64,000 bases of DNA from Cephalotus follicularis (Eukaryota > Streptophyta > Magnoliopsida > Oxalidales > Cephalotaceae), in NCBI GenBank assembly GCA_001972305.1, contig BDDD01000880.1, positions 105,309-169,308 on the forward strand, given 5' to 3'. Below the pieces are notes generated by a model. That model made no database searches. It was not told where the DNA came from and worked only from the letters and a program-made list of their open reading frames with translations. How positions within the stretch are numbered: position 1 is the stretch's first letter; every line of letters starts with the position of its first letter. Of the stretch, positions 46,424-58,014 are shown piece by piece. The translations under genes were made by a program, and so were the position numbers.

Positions 46424-47712
46424 GGAATAATAGAGCAATAAAAACAAATAAAAAATTTAAAGTAAAGAGAGTAGGGATAGAAAGATTCTCTATTTTTAGA
46501 GTGGTTCGGCTAACTCTTGCCTATGTCCACTTTTCCCAAGGGAGCTCCTTGAGTTTTCACTATCTCGAATTGATTAAGGAAGCAATTCGTTACACCTCAC
46601 AGTTTTGTGATTGACATCAATCACTTGATCTTGACCTCAAGACCTTTGGATGATTCACTGTCCTCTTTTACAAGGGTTTAGATAGTGTTTACAATCTAAC
46701 TTCTCAATAGGTTTGATTTGGTTTACAATGAAAAACACCAGAAAGAATTACAAAGGAATTCAGAAAGTAAAGCTATGAAGATTTTTGGAGAAGCTAAAGA
46801 GCACTTTGGTATTATAGAATGTAGCTTGCTTGATTGCTTTGTTTCTTGATGTTTTCTGAAGCCTTGGACCCTACTTTTTATAGCCAAATAATCCATGTAT
46901 CCATTTCTAATATCATGGAGATTTTGAATTGAAAAACTGATGATATGCTATAAACTCTGTTATGTAGTCGTTGGAGCAAAGACGTTGATGTCTTTTGATA
47001 AGCATCGATGTCTTCATCAGTTAACTAGCCGTTGCTAGTATTCAGAGCGTAATTTTGTGTGAAGACGTCGATGTCTATAAATGGCGTCGATGTCTTTTTT
47101 GGAGTTGTCGCCAGGCTTTGAAGATATGAGCAACACATCGATGTCTTCAAACTGCGTCGATGTTTTTTCTGGAAAAATAGAAGTTATGAGAAACACATCG
47201 ATGTCTTTGACAAGGGATCAATGTCTTTTAGTTTGGAGTCGATGTCTTCATAGAAAATACTCGATGTTTTTGTTTAGAAACAACCTGTAACTTTGAAGCA
47301 TTGAACACATCGATGTCTTTGTGAAGGGATCGATGTCTTTGAGTTAAACCGTCGATGTCTTCACTGAAAAAGATCGATGCCTTTGAATGAAAACTGCCTG
47401 TAACTTTCTATGCTAAAGACGTCAATGTCTTCTCTGAAAGGGATCGATGTCTTGATGAAAATCGACCTGTAACTTTTGAGGCTGAAAACGTCGATGTCTT
47501 TTGAGAATCAGATCGATGTCTTTCATGAATAACTACCTGTAACTCCTGGTGCTTTAAAGGCGTCGATGTCTTCCTTCAATAGCATCGATGTCTTTCATGT
47601 GAAACTGTCTTTTTGCATTTTGTGAGTTTTTTAAGTATCTTGCACACAAAGTAACCTTGTTAAAAGCAAATATGTTATCATCAAAACTAGGATTGAGACT
47701 AAAACGTCAATA
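46424..47712 (-). mobile_element. Copia2 5' LTR, inner end deleted
   Basis: Matches 38290-39567. The gag leader ('ctctaacacttaag') runs directly into LTR sequence at AATAATAGAGC, so the primer site and about 45 terminal LTR bases are gone. The outer end reads GTCAATA. The TATA-like CTATAAAAAG is at 46874-46883. Confidence 0.82.
46980..47600. repeat. ATCGATGTCTT array (copia2 5' LTR)
   Basis: Collinear with 38849-39475, with scattered substitutions in single motif copies but the same number and spacing. Confidence 0.85.
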
Positions 47713-48031
47713 TATGGGTTCATAATTTGAGATGTTTAAATGATATAAATCTAATTTAGGTATGGTCTGCTGAGGGTTGAGCCCAACATATGTAATGTGT
47801 TTTTCTTTAAAGGGGGTATAGTCTGATAAAAGAATACATCATGCCTGATTTTTAGGAAATTATAAGAGTTAGTTTTTATATGGATTGTTTATTCCGCTGA
47901 TGTAATATGATTGTTTAAAGTTTTAAATTTATAGTAGTTTTTGGGTATGATTATTATTATATAAATGGATTGAAGGGAAGATATATCACGTGTCGAGTAG
48001 TGGGGCTTTCCTCACGGTTCAGGGTGTGACA
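47713..48031 (+). mobile_element. LTR C, last segment
   Basis: Ends CAGGGTGTGACA at 48031, followed by GAATC (48032-48036), the partner of GAATT at 11706-11710. It contains the block around GGGGTATAGTCTGATAAA, also seen in D (14215-14245, reversed), D' (about 55015-55035) and the fragment in A (about 3325-3345, reversed). Confidence 0.72.
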
Positions 48032-48036
48032 GAATC

Positions 48037-49256
48037 AGAGCTTCTTCTCAAGACAAGTTTGGTTCTGACTGTGTATGTCTAGCACAATGACATGAGAAGG
48101 GTCCTGATAGTATCTCCTCAACTTAGAAACATGGAACACATCATGAACTCTAGACAATGCCAATGGCAAGGCAAGCCTATAAGTCTCCAAGATTTCAAAA
48201 GGTCCGATGAAACGAGGAAAAAGTTTCCCTTCCTGAATCTCATAACTCCTTTGGTTTGTGACACTTGAGGAGAACATGATCACCAACATTGAAGTCTAAA
48301 CCTCTCCGATGAACATTGGCATAGCTTTTTTGTTGTCTTTCCAGCACTAATAGTCTATCCCTGATCAATATCACATTCTTGAGGTGATCTAACCCATCTC
48401 TGCTTCCAAAAGGCTCCTCTCACCGACCTGATCCAACAAACTGGTGACCGATATTTCCTACCATACAAAGCTTTATACGGAGCCATATGGATCCTCTCAT
48501 GATAACTGTTGTGATAAGAGAATTAGATCATGTGCCAGGGATCATCCCAACAATCTTTGAAATCAATGGCACAAGCTCTGAGCATATCTTCCAATGTTTG
48601 TTTGGTCCTTTCGGACAAACCATCTTATTGGGGATGGAAAACAGTGCTGAAACTCAATTGCGTACCCATAGCTATTTGCAACTTCTTCAAGAAACCAGAA
48701 GTGAAACGACTATATCTGTTTGAAACAATACTGATAAGAGTCCCATTAGCTTTGATTACCTGTTTCACATACAAATGAGACAATTTATCCATAGAATAGG
48801 TCATCCGAATATGTAGAAAGTCAGCATCATGCTTGTTACGGGTTAATGGTAATCCAGAGAAAAAATCCATGGTTAAGTGCTCCAACTTCCACTCAAGGAT
48901 GAACAACGGTTGAAACAAACCTGCTAGTCTATGATATTTTGCCTTAACCTACTAATAAGTCAGGCATCTTGTTATAAACTCTGCAGTCTTTTTCTTTATA
49001 TCAATCCACCGATAGCCGACTTTGAGGTCTTGATATATCTTTGTACTCCAAGGATAAATGGAGAAACAAGATCTATGAGCTTGTGACAAAAGTTCATCTT
49101 TCAACTCGATGTTGGTTGAAACACAAACTTTGCCTCGGTACCTCAAAAAAACATCAACATTCTGGGCGAAATCCAGTGTCAACTCTCCATCAATGGTCGT
49201 GGCTACTTTCTGTAATTATGCATTAGAAAACTGATCATCTTTGATCTTGTCAAGCA
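48037..49256 (-). pseudogene. pol: Element G pol: integrase
   Basis: Read right to left: integrase zinc region (48952-49182, LLSQAHRSCFSIYPWSTKIYQDL), core (48625-48918, LEHLTMDFFSGLPL, FLKKLQIAMGTQLSFSTVFHP) and C-terminal SH3-like part (48035-48289, IGPFEILETYRLALPLALSR, VHDVFHVSKLRRYYQDPSHV). Core acidic residues are partly lost, and stops and frameshifts are frequent. The next codons, the chromodomain, are at 11541-11710 beyond LTR C. The preceding ones, RNase H, are at 55240 beyond D'. Confidence 0.82.
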
Positions 49257-49261
49257 AAAAC

Positions 49262-49524
49262 TGTGACATCCCGTGTCACATTTATGAGGTCGATGTGCAT
49301 GATGTGAGCATATTATTATTTTAGGTTTTTATTATTGTTATTATAATATAATAATAATATTATTAAAAGAACGGGGCCTGTGAAGCGCCGGGCATTTTCT
49401 AGAAAACGCTAGGAGTTTCACACACAAAAATAAAGGGAGAGACACCAGGAAAACACGAAGGAGAGGGAGAGGAAGCAGTGCCATGGTGCTGCGTCGGCCG
49501 TTCACCAGCATCCCGTGCGTCTCC
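49262..49524 (+). mobile_element. D' 5' LTR, truncated
   Basis: Aligns with 51294-51556 with few differences, then diverges after GCGTCT. The rest of this LTR and any primer site are missing. Confidence 0.82.
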
Positions 49525-51280
49525 GGATCACCTTCAATTGCAGGACCGGATCAACGATGTTCGGTGATAGAATTGTAATCGCACTGACTGATCGCTTCGA
49601 GACAATGGAACACTGATGTATAGGGACAGGTTATGTCCGTCACATAATGAAGCCATTAAACGTAAGTCCTTGTGAAGACCATAGTTCAACTTATGCTATG
49701 CAGTCTGGTAGTACCAAGTGTGTCCTCACTTGAGGGAGAAATTTTGGTAGAACAACATGAAGAGAATATCGTGGTGTTGATCACCAGATGTTCGACATGC
49801 CGACAATTCAATGTGGAGTAACAATGAAACTTCAAGTTATTACAGCTGCTCTATACTTTCAAGCGGAAGTGTGTGCTATGATTGCAGTGCCCTTGTGCTA
49901 TTGATGCAAATTGTTGTGCGCTTGGCTGTTGTACGTAAATCTTGATGTGCGATCATGTGCATTTGTGTACATGATGCGTTCGTTGTCCATACAAAGAGTT
50001 TGCACACATGCTATTGTGTGCACTCCTTGATGTTTGCTCGACGGTTGTGCGTGTATAATGTAGTGCTTGCATGGGGCTTGTCTGTGTATTTATGTGCATG
50101 TTCTTCCATGAGTGATTGCGTTTTGTATGCATAACGACATGAGTATGCAACCTGCCATCATGGTGCCTTGAGACTGTGCATTCTGTACATGAGGCTTCGA
50201 TCGTCAGCCTTGATTTTTAGCACCAGGAGTTTTTACTAAATCTTATTTCACGCCTACCGGTGCAAGCTTTGTTTCTCTCGATGTTTCCACATGTTTGACG
50301 TTGACTATTCATCGTCTTGATCTGTGGTTCATTTAGACAACCTCTTGCTTTGTGTACGTTTGGGCGTTTGAGTGGTATTTTGGATGCGTGGCTTGGTTGA
50401 CTCCATGTTGATTCATCGATCGATCAATACGCATGCCTCTTCAGTTTTGTCTTCGAGAATCCTTGCTATTGGTGGATTGCGTTGAGATCTTGTGCTACAT
50501 ACCTATGAAACGGAATCTCAACATCCCTCGGAAGATTTTTACTTGATGCCCTCTCAGGTGTTGGCTGATCATATAGTAGTTTTGTGTCCTAAGTATGCGT
50601 TGCTCATTTGATGTTGTTGTGGGCCATTAAAACTTACTCGTGTAGTTGGATACGGGATATGAAATGGGTGTGGGACTTCGTTCCTTATTCGCTGTCCAAG
50701 TGTTTGTCGCTTCGACACGTATGATGTTCGTGTGCCTCGTTGACCCCACGAACGTGCCTGTCGGCTTGAATGCATGGCTTATATGGATTTTGACATCATA
50801 TGGGAGCATGTCACGATGGACTTCATTATACGACTGACACGAACACAGTTAAGGGACGATGCGATATAAGTCATGCGGGAATGACCTATTCAACGACATA
50901 TTTCTGTCGGTTTGGCTCATCTACGATGTAGAACGTTTGGGTGTGTGATCCTTTCAGTACTTATGCATCGGATTTCATTGGAACTCCGCAATTAAGCTTG
51001 CTTGGACAATGTGTAGTAGTTTTATACATACCAACCCTGTGAGTAAATTTTTGATATGTATCTATAATAGCTTTCACGTTTCTGTGATGAGGAAGTACCA
51101 GTGCAGATCCATGATAGACGAGATTAGGTCTTATGCAAAGGTGACTATACCTATAGTCAGGTTATGTGGAGGAATTGCACAATGGATAAGGATACTTGGG
51201 AGCGTAAGAATGTGATGAGCAGACGGTATTCAGTTTCCTTTTCCATGTGATGCGAGTAAATTTTGAGGACAAAATTTCTT
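49525..51280 (+). other. D' internal region without recognisable genes
   Basis: About 1.75 kb. No gag or pol motif could be found on either strand. It contains GTGTGCATTTGTG-like low-complexity sequence (49900-50110). Near the end 'attttgaggacaaaatttct' matches the usual non-coding tail of gypsy pol just before the polypurine tract. It may be a heavily decayed or replaced internal domain. Confidence 0.55.
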
Positions 51281-51293
51281 AAGAGGGGGAGAT
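51281..51293 (+). other. Polypurine tract of D'
   Basis: AAGAGGGGGAGAT directly before TGTGACATCCCG. It fixes the plus orientation. Confidence 0.85.
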
Positions 51294-54200
51294 TGTGACA
51301 TCCCGTGTCACATTTATGAGGTCGATGTGCATGATGTGAGCATATTATAATTTTAGGTTTTTATTATTGTTATTATAATATAATAATATTATTATTAAAA
51401 AAACGGGGCCTGTGAAGCGCCGAGCGTTTTCTAGAAAACGCAAGGCGCTCCACACACAAAAATAAAGGGAGAGACACCGGGAAAACGCGAAGGAGAGGGA
51501 GAGGAAGCAGTGCCATGGTCCTGCGCCGGCCGTTCGCCAGCATCCTTTGCGTCTTCAGCCGATAGAGAGAAAGAGAGAGAGAGCAGAGAAAGCGGGAGAG
51601 AAACAGAGACGAAGGCGCCGACACTGGGGAGAGGGAGAAACAGAGAGCTCCACTGCCAGGTACTCCTCTTCTCCTTCTTCCTCCATTTTCCTCTGTTTTT
51701 TTTCTTCTATTTTGAGCCGAACGGCCACTGGTCGTGTGTTTCCACCACCATTAGTCACCATATATGGAGCTAATCTTCTTGGCTTTCCCTATTTTGACCT
51801 CGGCTTGGGCGTTTTGCGGCAGTTTTGGCGTTGGTTGGACGACTCAATTGGCCTAGTGAGTTCGGCACGGGTTGAGCGGTGGCATTGCTGTTGAGGGTGA
51901 GTTACGGTGAGTCATGACCACAGATGCGTTGATTGGAGCAGTTGGAGGCTGCCAGAACCTGGTCGGAGTCTGGCAGATTTCCGGTGATGTATGGTTTCAT
52001 CAGGGCAGTTTGTCTACCTAATTCGTGAGTTCTCCTTGCTGTTGCCTGTTAAAATTAGTTGACATGGTCATGTGTAGCTAGAGAATTGAAGGTGTTTAAG
52101 GATGTTAGAGTCTGTAATGTAATTGTGAATTTGAATGATAATATGTAATGGTGAAAGCATTGAATTGGGTAGTAGATTGATTATGAGTAGTAATAAGTAA
52201 AAATGAGAGTTGCGTGGGTGTTAAAAGTTGGAATCCTCCTAAGAAATAGAGAGGTTAGTTAAGGTATAATAAAAATTTAGAAACATGAATATATTGCTAG
52301 AGTTAAGAGTGTTAGGCATATGGATTAATACAACCATTTTCTTGCATAATGCATTTCGGCAAGGATAAGTGACATAGATTGTTAAGGTGGTTTAATAGGT
52401 TTACTGATGTGGTGGATTATAAGTATAAAGTTAGATAATTGAGTAAAGATTACGATGGAGAGAAAAATCGAGTAAAAATGGCGTGTGGAGGTATATGACA
52501 TTTCATACATGTATTGTATGCATTCCATGTGAATACGCATAGAAAGTGGTATTAATGAGACTTTAATACGATGGTTTTGTAGACGAGAATCCTGTAACTT
52601 ATTCAGAGAATCGATGGGCTAGTCCGCGATAGCTAATTTCAGTAATTCTGTGAGTAGAGCATCCTTCCTTTATATTATTTGTTATGCTTTGATGATGAGT
52701 TGTACTTCTATTTGAAATTCTTAAGTGCCATGTTTGTTGATGGCTTGACTTGTTGATAGCTTGAATTATTGGATTCCATCATGTGATATGACTTCATTCC
52801 TGATATTCTCATCATCGGTCATGCTTTAATTGTGTTTCTTAATTGTTATATATTTGTTGATAGACCTTATTGTCGACTCCACCACGTGATTTGACTTGTC
52901 ATATGACGATTTCATCGTTGGTTATTCGGAAGTATTTTGAGTATTCTCATTTGAACCTTCACAATGATATGAGACCTTTGTGATCGTATATTTATTTTGC
53001 CTCGTGATGTCGTATCCGCATTGGCTCCTGCGGGTATATATTTTTTTGCTGTTACTACTGTTATATTCATTCTAGCTCCGTATTGTCATGTTTGAGTTTT
53101 GTTGTTGGATATGTGCTCTTTTGTGGTTCTATCATGAGATGGCTATTGAGGGCCGCATTTGTTGATTTGGATTGGTTTCCGTTTTGTTATACTTGAGCTT
53201 TGTTGATGATACTGTTGAGCAATTTATTATTTGAGAGTCTTGTTGTCTTCATATGTGCCCTATTTTCTTGTGATATGTGATATTGGTTGGGATTTGTATC
53301 CCGGTTGTCTTCTATTAACGTATTCATGGTTGTGATATGATTTCCGAGCGGGTATATGCTCGATGTTCTGGGTGACCTGGGCACCTTCTCACATTTGTGA
53401 TCTCGTGACTTTTCATATCGTTATACTATGTTATACTCTGATGCTGGGTACCGGGTTCTTTGATATGTATTACCGGTCCAAGGAGAGGTATATGTTCGAC
53501 GCTCAACTCTACTTAGCAGGCCCATTTGTCTATGATGGGGTGTTATGTGGAAACTGCCCCCGGGTTCCATACCTGGATCTACGGAATACTATTGTCTACG
53601 ATGCTATGCTGAGTGTGAGTGTAGCAGAGCTGCTCCATTACCCTCCTATTGGACTGTGTTGGTTGCTGATATGTATGTATATATATATATATATTGCACG
53701 CGGTCCCTCGGATGAGGTTGAGTGTGCGTGCGGGTTTTTTGGACAATGGCTGGGTCCGTGCACTGATCATGCCGGTCCCTCGTTCGAGGCAGAGGTAGGC
53801 ACTCTACACCAGTGTATGATGGATGATGATCACATCTTGTAGCCTTACCTAGTATTATTGCTGCAGCGGATATGATATGACGCCATGTGATTTGGCGGGG
53901 ATATGAGGCAGTGACATGATTGGTACCAGCATCCTCTTATATGTTTATGATTCATTGGGCACATGCTACATTCTTGATATTGATACTGTCATTTGAATTG
54001 TGATCATATCTTTAAGCTTTGATATCCAGATACTTGATATTATTGTGACTCTCATATACTTGATTATTGCCTTGAGTATGATATTTGTTCAGTGGACTTC
54101 TTTGTTGAGTCACCGTTTATTTCATTGTGAGTTTATCATAGTGTAGAGTATAGACTTCATCATTGAGATGTTTCATGGATTCTTGCATTATTGCATTTAA

Positions 54201-54399
54201 TGAGTTTGAGCGTTCTTTCATGGAGCCTTGTTAATGTCTATGGTAACAATTGTGGATCTCTTTTGATAATCTTGTTTACATTCCTGACTCATGTTATATT
54301 GTGGAGCCATTTGTCGAGTATCGAGATCCCGTTTCCTGATTTATTTTACATTTGTGATTTTCATTTACATCGTGGACTTCATATATATTGTGGATTTCG

Positions 54400-54500
54400 T
54401 TTACATATCGAGAATCTCGATATCCCTTTGTGATCTCGATATCTCTTGTGATCTCGATATCCCTTGTGGATCATGATTTGTTATGGATCTTGATATCTTC
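54400..54500. repeat. TCTCGATATCCCTTGTGA short repeat
   Basis: Four or five imperfect copies of an 18-22 bp unit centred on the palindrome TCGATATC or TCGAGA. Confidence 0.75.
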
Positions 54501-54635
54501 TGTTGATTTTGACTATCCTTTTGGATATTGAAATCATTTCTTGCTATAGATTTACATTGCATTCTACCTTGAGCTTATATCATTTCTCTTTTTATTCAGT
54601 ATATAGTTATGGAAGATGTATTTATTGTTTCTACT

Positions 54636-54682
54636 CACTTAGTCGTTTGGACTAACCCCCTCCTTTTTCTTTCCCTTCCAGA
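54636..54682 (+). promoter_or_regulatory. Branch-point and 3' splice-site-like block (D' LTR)
   Basis: GGACTAACCCCCTCC, then an almost pure pyrimidine run (TTTTTCTTTCCCTTCCAG) ending at an AG, then ATAGAGG. CTAAC fits the plant branch-point consensus and the A-to-AG distance is about 27 bases. The counterpart in solo LTR D (14580-14635, reversed) has the same order. Confidence 0.45.
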
Positions 54683-55239
54683 TAGAGGCAAGATGATTGC
54701 TAGTTTGTTGTTGTAGATGTTTGACCACGGAGGCAGGGCATGCTACCAGGATTTTAACACATGCATAATATCACCACATCAACATTTAAATTTCTCATTT
54801 ACTTATGTTATTTTTATAAACGGTTTTCTTTTATGGTTTTGCTAATTAAATGGACGAGCCCTATATATTTGCTTTTCATACCTGATTTTATGGTTGAGGC
54901 AGAGCCCAACCCATGTTTACTGTTTTAAATTGTGGTTTGCTGAGCGCTTAACCCAATTATAAACTGTTGATTCCTCCTTCGGGAGTGTGATTATAAACTG
55001 CGCTTTTCTTTACATGGGGCATAGTCCGATAAACGGATACTACATGCCCGATTTTCGTAAAAATTTAAGAGTTAGAAAAATTTTCAAAGTTTTTCAAACG
55101 TTTAACTTTTTTATTTTCAAGTTTAAAGTGAGTTTTATAAAAACTATATGGTGACTTCCGAAAGGAAGTTGTCATGTGGAACGTCATAACCGTTCTCAAT
55201 AGGATATCGGTTGTTGTAGGGAACGGGTCTGACAATAAC

Positions 55240-55742
55240 GGCTATGCATGATGGGGGAAAGTCTCATACGAGCCATCTTGAAACTGAAGGCATCCACAAC
55301 TACATTCGTCTTTCCAGGGTGGCACTCAATATCATAGTTGTAGTCGTTAAGAAGTTCAAACCATCTCCTCTGTCTCATATTCAACTTTTTTTGTTAAATA
55401 AAAGTGATTCAGGCTCTTATGCTCCGTGAAGACTACAAACTTGGTGCCATAAAGGCAATGATGCCATTTCCTAAAGATCAAGGTTGCCAATTCAAGATCT
55501 TGCACCGGGTAGTTCTCTTCATGAGGTTTGATCTATCTAGATGCATAAGCAATCACTTTCCTATACTGCATAAGGACACAACCAAGTCCTTTCTCTGAAG
55601 CATCTATATAATTAACAAAGTCCTTATTCCCTTCAAGCAAAGCTAAGATAAGAGCAGAGATCAACCGCTCCTTTAGCTCCTGAACACTTCGTTCATAGCC
55701 AGCATCCCACACAAAAGCTTCTTATTTATGAGTTAGTCAAGT
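55240..55742 (-). pseudogene. pol: Element G pol: RT end and RNase H
   Basis: Minus-strand translation shows the RNase H tail (RRWFELLNDYNYDIECHPGK, TNVVVDAF) near 55238-55384. Further right come decayed blocks matching SDASEKGLGCVLMQ and the RT/RNase H link (VWDAGYERSVQELKERL). It stops where element E's LTR begins at 55748. Many frames are broken. Confidence 0.78.
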
Positions 55743-56127
55743 CAACGTGTCACACCCCATTTTCGAGAAGACAACATTAAAGCGGTACAGGCAATTAACA
55801 CATAAATAGAGCTTATGCGAATACCATAAAATTTAAACTTATAAACGAAAAGTCAATAGCGGAAGCATAAGAATTCATAAGCTGTAAACATGTAACGTAC
55901 ATCCCATACTGCACGCTACCCAACACAAGTCCGTCATTGTTAATTGCCCACAAATAGAGCGTGATCACAGTACAATATTAAGTCCCATCATTAAACAAAC
56001 CATAATACAGTACAATAGTCCTTAAATAAAACTCGGTTTATTACAAAACATGAGAAAGGTAAAACCAAGAACAAAACAACATAACATCTTGTTCTTTTCA
56101 CATGCCAGTCCAACCGGTCCACTGCAT

Positions 56128-56172
56128 CAATCTGTGAAGTAGGGGGTTAGCCTTTGTCCTCACTCGGCTAAG
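56128..56172 (-). promoter_or_regulatory. Conserved LTR block with splice-acceptor character (E)
   Basis: Minus-strand CTTAGCCGAGTGAGGACAAA, then GGCTAACCCCCTACTTCACAG, then ATTGATGCAGTGG. The order CTAAC, short pyrimidine tract, CAG and ATTGATGCAG also occurs in B (35540-35580) and in similar form in F (5805-5857). Confidence 0.45.
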
Positions 56173-57029
56173 TCATAAAAGTAGTTCGAGACCTAAATTA
56201 CATGCATGTCATATGATGTACGCACAGATGATGCAGTACAGTAAAATACCGGTTTATATATATATGAAAAAATATATATGTTTAACAGTACAGTAAAATA
56301 TTAGTAAGGACATATATATGAAAATATATGTATGCAACAACAATACAGTAGTAACCCAGCCAGGGCTACATCACAGGCATAGTAATGTCCGAGAAGGACC
56401 AACAGGCAGTACAGTAAGTCCACAAAGGGACCACAAACAGACAGTCAGTATGTGTAACGCCGCCAACTCCTGGCCCCATGTTACACTCCCATTTCGGACC
56501 CTTCTCCAAGCAACCAAGCGAGGCAACAGTACAGTACAGTGAGTCACCCAGCCAACTCCTGGACCCTAGGTTAACCCTACCACTAGCCGGCGCTGGCAGC
56601 CTCAGCCATGCAACCAGTGGCTCAAGAACAACCACATAGAAATTCACAGACCAAACAGTGAATCAAACAGTAAACAGTCCAGTGGCGATCGTTTAGATCG
56701 ACAACAGGCAGTTCATATTCAAATATTTCTGGAAGTAATATATATTTGAAATATGTAATTTCAGTAGTAGAAATACCTTTGAACAAATCAGTAGTGTAAA
56801 TCGTTTACTAGTTGATTCGAAAATAGGTTATTAACCAATACATATTTTCATACTCAAAATAGCACATTCCGAGTTCACATATGCATTTCTAAACATCACA
56901 ACTTTAGAAATCATAAACGATTTACAAACAGTAACCAAACAGGCAGTAAACAGTGCATATGCAATGCATACAAATGCTCTAATGCATCCTAAGCAAAATC
57001 GGGATCGTCGGGTATCAAAACCGTAAATC

Positions 57030-57240
57030 TGTCCAAACAGGACTCTAAAGCGTCGGCGTTTATTCCTTAGGCGTCGACGCTTATGTCCCTTAAGCGTCGA
57101 CGTTCAGTTTCATAGCATCAGCGCTTTCAGTGTCTGGGCGTCGACATCTCCTCCCTTAGACGTCGACGTTTTAACGCATTTCAACATATAAAACACAGTT
57201 CACAGTATTAAGCGTCGGCGCTTACCCAAGGCGTCGGCGG
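57030..57240. repeat. Palindrome cluster downstream of TATA (E 3' LTR)
   Basis: Exact GCGTCGACGC at 57071-57080, with GCGTCGGCG, GCGTCGACG and GCATCAGCGC variants, about nine in 210 bp. Confidence 0.8.
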
Positions 57241-57733
57241 TTTCGTGCAGGGGTCGTCTTCTACCTCACGACATGGGAAAACAGTGACATTTCCATGCCC
57301 ATAACATGCATTCCAACATGTATAAAGCCCAGAAAACTGGCATGCAATATCAGATCACACATCCAGTGTAGCATAGCAACATTTCATTAACTCAAAAATA
57401 GTCCAACAAGCCATGCAATCTATGCAAAACGTCACCGAACAAACATCAATTATTGGATCCAGAAAATACAGTTATGGCTTCCCCTACCTCTGGCCTCAAG
57501 TTAGAAGCCGAAAGTCCACCTCTTTTAGTATCCAATCAGTCACTTTGAGTCCCCAGGTACGGCTTGAAGGTTCCATGGTTCATCCTAGCAGTTGGTGTGC
57601 AAGCTCCCCGCTACCTTTGCTCAACAATGGTGGTTGAGCTTCCTCTCTCAAGTTCTCCTGCTCTCTTTTGTCACTCGCAGTGTCACTGACCCTCTAGCTT
57701 TCTGTAACAGATGAGAGGGGTGAGAGGAGTCAA

Positions 57734-57743
57734 CTTTTTATGC
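57734..57743 (-). promoter_or_regulatory. TATA-like box of E 3' LTR
   Basis: Minus-strand GCATAAAAAG, followed by a CT-rich leader. A palindrome cluster lies 270-390 bp upstream in sense. Confidence 0.5.
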
Positions 57744-58014
57744 AGATTTCGTTGTGTCTTCTCTGCATGTTCTCCTAACTTCTTTTCCTCTCTCAAACTG
57801 GAAGCCTGGAGCAACAGGTGCCCAAACCTCCCCTTTCACAGGCCATGCACTCAGAGGTTGTCCCTCTGTCCCATGCCCTTTTGTTGCAGGTAATTCTGGC
57901 ATTAAGGGCATGCATGCCACGTTCTTAAAGCGCTTGCTACGATGCTTGAAAAGTGTCACGAAATCACCTCCCTGCGAGACGTCCATCTGCTGTTATGTAT
58001 ATCCAGAACATGCC

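Larger units (their letters stand above)
38243..47712 (-). mobile_element. Copia2: near full-length SIRE-like Ty1/copia element
   Basis: 3' LTR 38243-39567, polypurine tract, degenerate ORF2 (39966-41321), RNase H to gag (41890-46389), 5' LTR 46424-47712. The primer site and the outermost 40-50 bases of the 5' LTR are deleted. The left flank is ATAAT. The right LTR ends GTCAATA rather than GTCAACA and no clear duplication follows. The lineage call rests on gag with a C-terminal coiled coil, LTRs over 1.2 kb, several polypurine tracts and an extra ORF after pol, features I know from Sireviruses. Confidence 0.88.
49262..55234 (+). mobile_element. Element D': non-autonomous LTR element with unequal LTRs
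   Basis: Starts TGTGACATCCCG at 49262 and ends GGGTCTGACA at 55234, flanked by AAAAC (49257-49261) and ATAAC (55235-55239), a duplication with one change. The 5' LTR keeps only about 263 bp, while the 3' LTR is 3941 bp. The internal part (49525-51293) has no gag or pol. It is related to solo LTR D by its ends and the conserved block near the LTR end. Confidence 0.87.
51294..55234 (+). mobile_element. D' 3' LTR
   Basis: A 3941-bp LTR. Purine-rich leader at 51560-51650; mostly AT-rich sequence without genes from 52000 to 53300; several GGTCCCTCG and CCCCGGG palindrome-like motifs at 53440-53790; a TCTCGATATC repeat at 54400-54500; and a splice-acceptor-like block at 54636-54682. The terminal 400 bp resembles solo LTR D in reverse (14023-14310). 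The 159-aa frame at 53363-53842 and the 115-aa frame at 51547-51894 have no similarity I recognise. Confidence 0.85.

Noticed and set aside
49525..51280. Captured host gene fragment in D'
   Set aside because: Considered because the region is unlike gag-pol, but no protein domain, intron pattern or long frame is visible, so there is no support for capture.
53363..53842. 159-aa plus-strand frame
   Set aside because: It lies in AT-rich non-coding LTR sequence of D', includes a TATATATA run, and shows no domain or similarity to element proteins.
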